From assembly GCF_014898055.3 (NCBI RefSeq), contig NW_023601543.1:57800806-57864805 (forward strand): 64,000 nt of DNA. Reading direction: 5' to 3'. Source of the DNA: Talpa occidentalis. Its lineage: Eukaryota > Chordata > Mammalia > Eulipotyphla > Talpidae. The notes under the pieces were generated by a model. That model saw only the letters and a program-made list of their open reading frames with translations, made no database searches and was not told where the DNA came from. This document shows, one piece after another, positions 54,987 through 64,000 of this stretch; the first letter of the stretch is position 1; every line of letters starts with the position of its first letter. The translations under genes were made by a program, and so were the position numbers.

Positions 54987-55119
54987 GGGCATCCCTGGTG
55001 GCGCAGTGGTTGAGCGCTGGGTTGCGAAGCTGCCAGCAGCCTCTGCAGCGCTGGTTCGATCCCCGGCTGCTCCCCGGCCACTGGAGGAGGGTCCCACATG
55101 GCGTGCAGACCTCTCCTGC
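54987..55119 (+). mobile_element. 3'-truncated tRNA-derived SINE
   Basis: Head and first half (GGGCATCCCTGGTGGCGCAG ... GCAGACCTCTCCTGC) without the CT-rich second half or tail. It stops abruptly at AAAAGTTGCC. Confidence 0.92.
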
Positions 55120-55344
55120 AAAAGTTGCCAGTGTTATGGGTGAATAATGAGCTTAGTGCAAATTCTTCTGTTTTCAGAATTATATGTTTTTTCACACTGA
55201 TGGATGTTGTAAAAACAGATTCATATTTTCCTGTGTTACAGCAGAATAGTTCATTGGAATGAGAGTTTTCTTATAAATAAAATCTTCCCAATTTGAATCA
55301 ATTGAAGCAAAGTTCATGTTCTTCAAGATGAAAGAAAATAATTC

Positions 55345-55560
55345 CATAAATCAGGGGTTGCAAACTATAACCCATAGGCCAAATCTGGCATGCCATCTTA
55401 TTTTGTAAATAAATCTTTATTGGAACACAGCCATGTCCATTCATTAATATATTGTCTATGGTTGCTTTCAATGCTACAGCAGAGCTGAGCAGTTTTGACA
55501 AAGACCACATGATCTGGAAGGCTTAAAATATTTATTCTATGGTCCTTTCAGGAAAAAGGC
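55345..55560 (+). mobile_element. hAT-type MITE, copy 2
   Basis: CAGGGGTTGCAAACTATAAC, CTTTATTGGAACACAGCCAT, TATTGTCTATGGTTGCTTTC, ending near AGGAAAAAGGCC; the same family as 9130-9350 in the opposite orientation. Confidence 0.75.
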
Positions 55561-55908
55561 CATAAAGGAGTATTTAGAATATTTAAGTCCACACATTAAA
55601 TATATGGTTTCATTATTAACATTCAATATAGTTCAAGACTAAATTATGCCCATTGTCCATTAGAAAACAGTTATAAAGATTTATTCATAGCTTAATATGA
55701 TTAGCAGGAATTGAGCAGACTAATAGTACTTCAGAAAAGTACATTTCTGCTATGATTTAAATCCTGTGGTTATCGCTCTATATCCCAGGATTCTAAAAAA
55801 ACCCTCCTACTATTCATAAACAATTTTGCTTTCAAAGGTTGTTTGGCAGTAATATGGAATTTTTGGTACAGCAACTCATTTTTAAAAATCATTAAAAGTC
55901 AACTTTTC

Positions 55909-56184
55909 GGGCCTCCCTGGTGGCGCAGCGGTTGAGCGCTGGGTTGCGAAGCTGCCCGAGGCCTCCGCGGCGCCGGTTCGATCCCCGGCTGCTCCCCGGC
56001 CACCAGAGGAGGGTCCCGCATGGCGCGCAGACCTCTCCTGCCGCCCGCTGCTCCCCTCAGCAGTGTACTTTGGTCCTTCTGCCTGCTCTGCTCCCTGCTC
56101 TGGCTCTGGTGAATTCTCTCACCCTCCCGCGCTTCTGACTGTACCCAGTGCTTGCATAAATAAAAATAAATCTTAAAAAAAAAA
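55909..56184 (+). mobile_element. tRNA-derived SINE, plus (GCGAAGC subtype), young
   Basis: Perfect target duplication AAAAGTCAACTTTTC (55894, 56185). Near-consensus head GGGCCTCCCTGGTGGCGCAG. Confidence 0.97.
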
Positions 56185-56271
56185 AAGTCAACTTTTCAAA
56201 TTAGTGCATTGGCAAACTTTCCCCCACCCAAGTTTCATTGCCATACAATTGACATATAATGTCAGTGTTTT

Positions 56272-56545
56272 TTTTTTTAAGATTTATTTATTTTTGCATA
56301 CAAGAACTGGGGTACAGATCAGAGGTGTGTGTGGGGGGATGAGAGGATTCATGAAAGACAGAGTGGGGAACAGAACAGACAGGCTGACTGAAATACACTG
56401 CTGAGGGGAGCAGCGGGCGAGTCAGGAGAGATCTGCTACGCCATGTGGGTTGCTCCCTGGCCAGCTGGGAATCGAACCGGCGCTAAAGAAGCTGCAAATA
56501 GCTTCATAGGTTGTGTCTTAACCCCTTGCGCCACCAATGAGGCCC
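56272..56545 (-). mobile_element. tRNA-derived SINE, minus
   Basis: Perfect target duplication TAATGTCAGTGTTTT (56257, 56546). TTTAAGATTTATTTATTTTTGC tail. Confidence 0.96.
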
Positions 56546-56898
56546 TAATGTCAGTGTTTTAATAGTTTAGGTGTACAACATAATTATTTGAATGTATTGA
56601 ATATATTGTGACGTGATTGTCACATCAAGTTTAGTTAACATCCATCACTTCACATAGTAACAAATATTTTTCTTGTGATAAGAATTTTTAAGCTCTAAGC
56701 TCTACTGTCTTAGCAACTTTCAAAACAATATTGTTAACTATAGTCACCATGCATCCCCAGAACTTATTTATCATATAACATGGAAGTTTGTACCTTTTAA
56801 TCACCTTCACCCACTTTGTCCATCCCAGCCTCCACCTCTGGCAGCCATCAAACTGGTGGGTTTTTTTTTTTTTTTCAGATTTAACATATAAGTGGGAC

Positions 56899-57576
56899 TG
56901 TTAGCACACAACCGAGGGGCACCCAGGAACCCCAAACAAATGGGTGCACGCTCAAAAATGGGGTCCTGCCGTTCAACACATAAAGACAAAGGAAGCAGAA
57001 TCTTGGAGCAGAAGCTCTTTATTAGAATTGGTGTTATTAGGGGGAAAAAAAGCTCTTTGTTAGAATTGCACAGAGAGAAAAGAATAAAGGGTATTCCTAA
57101 TAAAAAATCTGAAAATTGCCCACTCCTTGTTGGTAAATGCCTAGACAAGCAGGGTCGGCCTGAAGCAGGAATGCTGAGGCCAGAAAGCCTGCCATGAGTC
57201 TAAGTCACGTTCTGGCTGGGAACCACAGGAAAGGTGTTTCCGAAGCAGTTCCCAAAAAACTAGAATAGAAGGAGACAACACATCAAAAGAAGAGTAGCCA
57301 CTGTCAGCCTCCCCATGTCTCTCACCCATGTGTCTCCTTCAAGTGTCTTTACATGTCTCTCCTCCACACATGTCCTCCAAGTTCCCCCAGTCCCTTCCCT
57401 GGGTGCAAGTCTAAATCAGAGAAGCAAGAGGCCTCCTTCCTAGAGTCCGCCTGCCTTCTATGTTATATAGCTTCACCTGGCTGCTCAGCTCTGCACCTAA
57501 TTTCCAGGAGGTAGCCCAAGGCACTGCATTTAAGTGGGGGTAGGTGGGGGTGGGGAACATGGAAACTCCCCTAACA
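56899..57576 (-). mobile_element. Solo LTR (endogenous retrovirus), minus
   Basis: In reverse complement it runs TGTTAGGGGAGTTTCC ... GGTTGTGTGCTAACA, so it has TG...CA ends. It includes a TATATAACATAG box and AATAAAGAGCTTCTGCTCC (polyadenylation) near 57020. It interrupts L1 antisense sequence cleanly; the presumed 4-bp target sites (GGAC/AGAT) have diverged. Length 678 bases. It contains a roughly 45-base internal duplication around GAAGCTCTTTATTAGAATTG / AAGCTCTTTGTTAGAATTG. Confidence 0.75.
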
Positions 57577-58482
57577 AGATCATAACAACATTTGTCTTCT
57601 CTGGGTTATTTAACTTTGCAAAATGCCCTCAGGGCCCATCCATGCTGTCACAAAGGACAGAATTTCCCTTTTTATAGCTGAATAATATTCCACTGTGTGT
57701 ATATGGTCATGGATCACTTAATTTTGTTTCTGTCAGCAGCAGAGAACACAGTCCACAGTGCTCCAAATCGGTTACACTAGGTGTGTAGTAGGTTATACCA
57801 GCTAGGTTTGTGTGGCTGCACTCTATGGCATCCACACGATGACAAAATTGCCTGATGATGTATTTTTCAGAACATGCCCGCTTTGTTAAGCAATAGACAT
57901 TTGTTTCCAATACATGGGGTTATAGATATCTTTTCACTATGATGATTTCATTTCTTTCACATATATATCCCTAAGTGGAATAGTTAAATCACAGGGTATT
58001 TCTATTTTTAATTATTTAAGGGACCTCCACACTATATTCCATAGTGGCTGCACCATTTGCATGCCCACCCACAGCTTAAAAGGGTTCCCTTTTCTCCACA
58101 CCCTCATCAACACTCTTGTCGCTTATCTTTTTGATGATAAACATTCCAACAGATGTGAGGTGTTATCTCATTGTGTTATCTCATTTGATTTCCATTTCCC
58201 CAGATGATTAGTGATGCTGATCAACTTTCAAATGTTGGCCATCCATTACATCTTTTTTTGGAAAATGACTATTAAGTTCCGGTGTCCATCTTTTATTGGA
58301 TTTTTCTTATTATTGAGTTATATGAGTTCTTTTTATTTAAATGGTAGACCATAAATTTGAGAAATTATCTTCAATTTACAATGTCCATGAAGCATTTTCA
58401 AAACTTGTTGAATATAGAATATTTAAGGAAAACAGACTTGAGATTCTAAAATTAGTCTTTGCTGAATTAAAAGTATTCAGGA

Positions 58483-58817
58483 GGGCCTCCCCGGTGGCGC
58501 AGCGGTTGAGCGCTGGGTTGCGAGGCTGCCCGCAGCCTCTGCAGCGCCGGTTCGATCCCCGGCTGCTCCGGCCACCAGAGGAGGGTCCCACATGGCGCGC
58601 AGACCTCTCCTGCGGCCCGCTGCTCCCCTCAGCAGTGTACTTCGGTCCTTCTGCCTGCTCTGCTCCCGGCTCTGGCTCTGGTGAATTCTCTCACCCTCCC
58701 GCGCTTCTGACTGTACCCAGTGCATGTATAAACGAAACAAACGAACAAACAAACAAATAAATAAATAAAAACATGCCTCTATAAAAAAAAAATAAAAAAT
58801 AAAAAAAATAAAAAATA
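58483..58817 (+). mobile_element. tRNA-derived SINE, plus (GCGAAGC subtype), long tail
   Basis: Target duplication AAAGTATTCAGGA (58470, 58818). The tail is expanded into (AAAC)n, (AAAT)n and (A)nT runs. Confidence 0.97.
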
Positions 58818-59051
58818 AAAGTATTCAGGAATAATATATTCACCTTCTATAAACTCAAAACTTATTTTCATTCTGCTACTAGAAGAATAATTTTTAGTAA
58901 ATCATCTTAGAAAGCATAATTTTAATATCAAAATATTCAAAATTTCAAGCATGCTAGAATGTGACACTATTTTTCCAGTTGGTTACAGAAAAATAAAAGC
59001 ACAAAATTATTCCTGTCATCTAATCTAAGGTAACTGTTTAAGAGTAGTATA

Positions 59052-59330
59052 GGGCCTCCCTGGTGGCACAAGGGGTTAAGATGCAGCCTATGAAGCTATC
59101 TGCAGCCACTGCAGCACAAGTTCAATCCCGGCCAGCCACGGAGGAGACCCACATGGCACAGCAGACCTCTCCTTACTCACCCACTACTCCCCTCAGCAGT
59201 GTATTTCAGTCAATCTGCCTGTTCTGTTCCCCATGTTGTCTCTGGTGAATCCTCTCACCACCCCCTACACACACCTCTGGCCTGTACCCAGTTCTTGTAT
59301 GCATAAATAAATCTTTTTTTTAAAAAAAGA
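59052..59330 (+). mobile_element. tRNA-derived SINE, plus
   Basis: GGGCCTCCCTGGTGGCACAAG head. Flanks TTAAGAGTAGTATA / GATCAGTAGTATAG suggest a target duplication. Confidence 0.94.
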
Positions 59331-59777
59331 GAGATCAGTAGTATAGGAAAAGTGATGTCTAGTTTCTTTTTGTAAATATGAATATATTTTAAACACACCA
59401 TCTGATTGAGCATGTCAAGTTCCATCATTGTATTAATCTCAGAAATTCATAGTCAGGAGGCAATAGTTCATCTGCGATAAGGCATATTAATGGAACACCA
59501 CATTTTGGGGAGCCTAGATAAGAGAAAAGAATGTTAAGCAGAAGTAACATGAAAAAAGGTGACAAAACTAGCCCCTGAAATAATGACACAATTAATAAGG
59601 GAGAGTAATAATATTACCCATTTCAATAATATTACCCATTCAAACCATTATCCTCCATTTTGGGAAATAAAGTGACATTACTCATTCTTATGTATCACAA
59701 TCATCACATATATAAACAAACACATAAAAATACAAACACTGCCAGGTGACTAATCAGTGATGGACCTAATCTTGATT

Positions 59778-60167
59778 ATTTTTTTTTAAAGATTTATTTA
59801 TTTATTTATTTATTTATTTATACAAGAACCAGGGTACAGGCCAGAGGCGCGGGAGGGTGAGAAGATTTGTTGTAGAGCAACCCGATACAAAACGGGGTGC
59901 CTGACCACAAAGCCTGTATGGGATTAACTCAGGACATCATTTCCCCCTAACAGATTCACCAGAGACAGAGGGGGGAACAGAACAGGCAGACTGACGAAGT
60001 ACACTGCTGAGGGGAGCAGTGGGCATGACAGGAGAGGTCTGCTGTGCCATGTGGTACCCTTGCCGGCTGGCCGGGATCAAACCGGCTCTGCAGAGGCTGC
60101 GGACAGCTTCACAGCATGGTGCTCAACCGCCTGTGGCACTCAACCGCCTGCGCCACCAGGGAAGGCC
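59778..60167 (-). mobile_element. tRNA-derived SINE, minus, split by an 85-bp element
   Basis: Target duplication CCTAATCTTGATT / CCTCATCTTGATT (59765, 60168). The SINE phrase that normally reads GAGAGGATTCACCAGAGAC is broken at 59867. A small internal duplication of CTCAACCGCCTG (60122, 60139) is also present. Confidence 0.93.
59868..59952. mobile_element. 85-bp TG...CA element with 4-bp target duplication
   Basis: Inserted in the SINE: GATT-TGTTGTAGAGC...TTTCCCCCTAACA-GATT. TG...CA ends (extended TGTT...AACA) and a 4-bp duplication are LTR-retrovirus hallmarks. In reverse complement it begins TGTTAGGGGG and ends CTACAACA, recalling the 678-bp LTR at 56899 (TGTTAGGGGAG...GCTAACA). Probably an internally deleted solo LTR. 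Confidence 0.65.
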
Positions 60168-60700
60168 CCTCATCTTGATTCTAAGTCAGCATGCATAAAT
60201 TAGTCTTATCTAAACTATATTTATACTGGCATGTAGTTGAAGGAAGGGAGAGACTTATGGAATTGCTAAGTAAGGAACTTGGTAAATCCTCTCCCCAAAA
60301 AGCAATTACAAAAGTGAACAAAATTGCCAAAACCAGGAAATAACAACTCTGGAAATGGGCCAAAGTCATATCACATATTGGGAAGTGTCTATTCAAGATA
60401 ATCTACTTATACTCTACTGAATCTCAGAATGGTGGGACTCTTGTTTTAATCTAGAGTTGTTCCTCTTTCCTGTAGCTGTCAGACACAGAAGTTTCACTAG
60501 GAAAGAGCAGGCCCAAAGAATAAGCAGCTCTACACCAAGTTCAGAGGGAGAACAATTCCATGCCTAAGGGCATTATTGAAAACAACAGTGATCTCAGTAG
60601 CTAACAATCAGGAAAGTTCAGTTAGCCTGAGGTCTCAACACTGATTAGGGCAAGCAAGAAAAAGATCAGTCATAAATCTAGCAGGGATGTGAAATGGATA
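60168..60700. other. Unassigned intergenic DNA
   Basis: No gene or repeat recognised. Confidence 0.4.
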
Positions 60701-60702
60701 AG

Positions 60703-60785
60703 AAACACCCCCCCCTACCTCTGACCTGCACCCCCAGTTCTTCTATGCAAAAATACATAAAATCTAAAAAAAAAAAAAAAAAAAA
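60703..60785 (+). mobile_element. 5'-truncated SINE tail
   Basis: CACCCCCCCCTACCTCTGACC then CTGCACCCCCAGTTCTTCTA and an A-rich tail; only the last 80 bases of the SINE. Confidence 0.8.
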
Positions 60786-61228
60786 GAAAAGCCTTGATCA
60801 GGTTGTACTTATCCCCAGTGGTTTGGAACAGCAAACATATGAGCAAATCTGCCTGAATTTTCTAGATAAACTGGAGAAAGCTACTCAGCCCTAGCTGGGC
60901 TTAAAACACTATGAATGTAGAAAGGAAAAGGCAGGAGATGGTTGGGAAAATAGCTGCACTTTGAATGTATTCCTCAAGCTACATGCAGATCCATTAGCAA
61001 AGCATAGCTCCTTTACCACCTGAACATGTTGAACTGTAATCTCTGACCAATCATATGGCTGACCACTAAGCTACGCTTACCCAGGGACTACCCCAACAAA
61101 GCCAGGCTTAAATAATAAAGACAATTTTTGTAAAAACTGAGCAGAAACAAAAGCAACCAGACACTTAAGAAACAGAGTCCTTAGAATTAGTCCAAGCAAG
61201 TCAGAAGATGAGCAAATAAACAAACAAA
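60786..61228. other. Unassigned intergenic DNA
   Basis: No gene or repeat recognised. Confidence 0.4.
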
Positions 61229-61454
61229 ACCACGAGTTCCGAACCCGGCTGGCCAGGGAGCAACCCACGTGGCACAGCAGACCTCTCCTTTCTCGCCCAC
61301 TGCTCCCCTCAGCAGTGTGTTTCAGTCAGTCTGCCTGTGCTGCTCCCCACTCTGTCTCTGGTGAATCCTCTCATCCCCTACATCTCTGGCCTGTACCCCA
61401 GCTCTTGTATGCCTGAATAGATAAATCTTTTAAATAAATAAATAAATAAATAAA
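61229..61454 (+). mobile_element. 5'-truncated tRNA-derived SINE, plus
   Basis: Starts at the B box region (CACGAGTTCCGAACCCGGCT) and continues to an (AAAT)n tail. The tRNA-like A-box half is missing. Confidence 0.92.
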
Positions 61455-61463
61455 ATGTCCTGT

Positions 61464-61467
<4 letters not shown>

Positions 61468-61496
<29 letters not shown>
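61468..61496 (+). repeat. (CA)n microsatellite
   Basis: About 14 CA units. Confidence 0.95.
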
Positions 61497-61497
<1 letters not shown>

Positions 61498-61602
61498 ATG
61501 CACACCTAGACTAGACATACCATAGTGAAACTGTTGAAACACAGGGAAAAATGTGGAAATTGGCAAGAGAAAATAACACTACATTAAAAAGTAACTAAAA
61601 TA

Positions 61603-61866
61603 GGGGCTCCCTGGTGGCACAAGGGGTTGAGCACCACATTGTGAAGTGGTCCGCAGCCTCTGCAGCACGAGTTAGATCCCCGGCCGGCCAGGGAGCAGCC
61701 CACAAGGTGCAGTGGGCCTCTCCTGACTTCACCCGCTGCTCCCCTTGGCAGTGTGCTTCGGTCAGTCTGCCTTTTCTGTTCCTCGCTCTGTCTCTGGTGA
61801 GTCCTCTCGCCTCCCGCCTCTCTGGCCTGTGCCCCAGCTCTTGTATGCATAAATAGGTGAATCTTA
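61603..61866 (+). mobile_element. tRNA-derived SINE, plus
   Basis: GGGGCTCCCTGGTGGCACAAG head. Flanks AAAAAGTAACTAAAATAG / AAAAAGTAAGCACAATAAG. Confidence 0.93.
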
Positions 61867-61869
61867 AAA

Positions 61870-62600
61870 AGTAAGCACAATAAGATTAAATCTGACATGT
61901 TTTCAGAAAAAAGTGTGGGGCAGAAGACTGGGATAATATTCATACTGCTGGAGGAAAGACACTGTCAATTGAGAAACCTATATCTAGCAAATCTAAGCTT
62001 CAAAAATGAAGGCAAAATGGGAGTGCAACAAGTCGGTGGCAGAATGGCGATGCTAAGCTAGCCTTCTCCATAGAGTCCCAACTAAACTGCAGCAAAACAA
62101 AGTTAATGACGCCTGAGAGATAGACAACTGCAGTATGAAACAGGAGCAACAGTCCAGCAGAAAGGTTAAGAAAAACTTTAATTGAACTGTGTTTGCAGCA
62201 ACTCTAGGGCAGTGCAACTCAAGGGAGGAAGGGGTGGCTGCTGCACAGAACCCACTACAGCTACTGACTCAGGGGCACGTACCCTCATTAGAGATTGGGA
62301 GATGCAGCACTGTACTGAATAAGGATGGGTCTGTAGTCCCAGCTCTTGCTAAGCTGAGGCTGGAGGGTAGCTCGAGGCCAGTTCTGAGCTGTAGTGCACC
62401 CTGACAAGTGGGCATCCTCACTAAGGCTTGCATCGATAGGGTGAACTCCCAGGAGTGGGGGACTGCCAACTTGTCTAAGAAGGGGCGAAATGGAGCAGGT
62501 CAGATATGGAGCAGGTCAAAGATGTGAAAAGTCATTTCACCAACGAATCTCTGAATGACAACACAACGAATATCTGAGTGACAACCAGATGTTCCATAGC
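61870..62600. other. Unassigned intergenic DNA
   Basis: Possibly a decayed L1 5' part near 62020-62120 (AGAATGGCGATGCTAAGC). No gene recognised. Confidence 0.35.
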
Positions 62601-63012
62601 ATCAGCTTTCAGGGACGTGAAAACTAAGGCTGCCATGAGATATCATTACACAGTTATCAGAATGACTTCAGTTTCAAAAGTAGTGATGACCCAGTAAAGA
62701 AACTGAATTACTCATATATTGCTGGTGGGACAGTAAAATAGAACAGCCACAAAGTTTGACCATTTTGTATAACATTGAATAAGAACCCAGCAATTGCACT
62801 CTTGTACACTTATCTGATATGTGAATATTTATGTCCACACAAAAACCTATCCACTGATGCTCCTAATAACTTTATTTGTAATAACCACAAATTGGAATCA
62901 GCCCAGATATTCTTCAACAGGTGAATGGTTAAACTATGGTCAGGTCATCCATACCTTGGAATACCACTCAGCAATAAAGAGGAATGAACTATTGAATCAA
63001 TTCCAAGGAAAG
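62600..63012 (+). repeat. Old L1 ORF2 3' fragment, plus
   Basis: GCTGCCATGAGATATCATTA, TATTGCTGGTGGGACAGTAA, TTGCACTCTTGTACACTTAT and CAATAAAGAGGAATGAACTA in order, corresponding to the ORF2 C-terminus. Frame broken. Confidence 0.85.
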
Positions 63013-64000
63013 CCCCCCCCCCAAAAAAAAATGGTGATTATCAGAGAGGAAGGAGGGAATAGCTTGGTTGTGGATAGTGACACAGATAGCAGTTAGGGAG
63101 GGAGAGGAGGTTAGGTAGGACACTGTGCGTGGCATAGTAGGAAATCTGCACACATCTTTTTATGGTCTGTCTGCTCTGAGTTAATTTTCCAGCCCAAGGA
63201 CACATCTGGAGTACAGGGAGCAGTGCTATCTGAAAAGCTTCAGCACAGTGGGGCACGCCTGAGACCAAGTGTCCAGGAGGGTGATAAGGAGCTCAGGGGG
63301 CTGGACATCAAGGGCTCCTGGCAGCGGAGAAGGCCAATAAAAGGAAACAAGAGTTTGAGGAGAAGGAAAGTATTTCAATTCGTTGACAAATGAAGGAGGG
63401 CAGTAGACCAGAGGATGGGTTTATCTAGAGGTACAAGGTAGTAGACAGGGGGAGTGGGCAAGGGTCAGCATATCCATCCTTGTGACACAAACATCTGGCG
63501 GTTTTGGTGGAGGTTTTGCTATCACATGGTGGTCAGCAATTCAGATACTATCTTCTTAGTGATGCTCTTTCCCCTCGGGAGGTAAGAAAGGAAATGAGAG
63601 CGCTTATCTGGTGGGACAGAGACAGTCATATACTTTGTTGCTGCATCAATAAATCCATTCAGTAACTTGAGCGCATAAAAAACTAACAAAAATAAATTTT
63701 AAAAAGCTTACACATTTAAATAAAAACATAAGAACCTTTCTAACTACAAATAGCGGATCTTGGGCAAAGGACTTCAGCGACCCTCCATTTGACGCCCCTA
63801 TTAAATGAAGTGACTGGACACGGAGCATTGTCAATATCTGCCTGAAGCCCAATTATGGATTGTGGGTCGCGGGGTTGTCGTTATCAAAGACGAAGTTTGG
63901 AAAATTTGTCTCCATTTCAAACTTTTTAAATGCTCACATTCATTCATGTTGCCGGAGTCTAACCCAATCCTCCCGTGTGGAACTTCAAAATCCAGGGGAC
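63013..64000. other. Unassigned intergenic DNA
   Basis: No gene recognised. Purine-rich patches at 63050-63120. The last 100 bases contain CCCAATCCTC...AAAATCCAGG, weakly recalling the 63-bp repeats at 44187 and 45368. Confidence 0.35.

Larger units (their letters stand above)
56205..58345 (-). repeat. Old L1, minus, split by a SINE and a solo LTR
   Basis: 56210-56270 and 56546-56895 read as the antisense of an old L1 3' region (TTTAGGTGTACAACATAATT; AACTATAGTCACCATGCATC). 57580-58340 reads as ORF2 antisense (AATAATATTCCACTGTGTGT). The break at 56899-57576 is the LTR. Confidence 0.75.

Noticed and set aside
1..64000. CRISPR arrays, operons, bacterial-type systems, phage
   Set aside because: The window is clearly mammalian nuclear DNA; the regular repeats found are SINEs, LINEs and microsatellites.
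63890..64000. Third copy of the 63-bp repeat at the window end
   Set aside because: Only about 30 bases look alike and the spacing is off; too weak to call.

Overview
The window is nuclear DNA from a placental mammal. It is dominated by LINE-1 (L1) and by about 28 copies of one tRNA-derived SINE of roughly 270 bp. The SINE has a tRNA-type A box and a B box (GGTTCGATCCC), a CT-rich body and an (AAAT)n tail. I do not recognise it as Alu, B1/B2, Can-SINE, PRE-1 or ERE. Its head resembles cetartiodactyl CHR-type SINEs as I remember them, so a laurasiatherian is likely, but the species cannot be fixed by eye. I found no intact protein-coding gene.

Layout: 1-2330 holds two adjacent retropseudogenes on the minus strand, RPL31 and TAF6. 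2400-10600 is a decayed, mostly minus-strand L1 landscape with SINEs, LTR-like pieces and hAT-type MITEs. 11750-35045 is one very large nuclear copy of mitochondrial DNA (NUMT) on the minus strand. It runs collinearly from the 5' end of ND5 through ND4, ND4L, ND3, COX3, ATP6, COX2, COX1 and ND2 to ND1, with most of the intervening tRNAs. About 7 kb of mtDNA has been spread over 23 kb by later insertions: several SINEs, a full-length L1, two truncated L1s, an unidentified retrocopy and an LTR-bearing segment. A stretch of about 1.2 kb (COX2 3' half, tRNA-Lys, ATP8, ATP6 5' half) has been replaced by 3.5 kb of non-mitochondrial DNA.

38702-42909 (minus) is an intron-bearing, N-terminally truncated paralogue of CXXC1 (CFP1, a SET1/COMPASS subunit). 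Every splice site I checked has GT/AG, but exon 40825-40920 carries a net 2-nt deletion that shifts the frame. A young SINE and a twin-primed L1 sit in one of its introns. Upstream are a pair of diverged 63-bp repeats (44187, 45368) and a GC-box-bearing patch near 45.6 kb.

45.8-64 kb is ordinary repeat-rich intergenic DNA: L1, L2, Tigger, MITEs, solo LTRs and many SINEs. One SINE (59778-60167) has been split by an 85-bp TG...CA element with a 4-bp target duplication, which looks like a miniature solo LTR.

The window is therefore best read as a record of insertions rather than a set of cooperating genes. Its most notable contents are the mitochondrial insert with its nested insertions, the decaying CXXC1 paralogue and the 85-bp LTR-like element.
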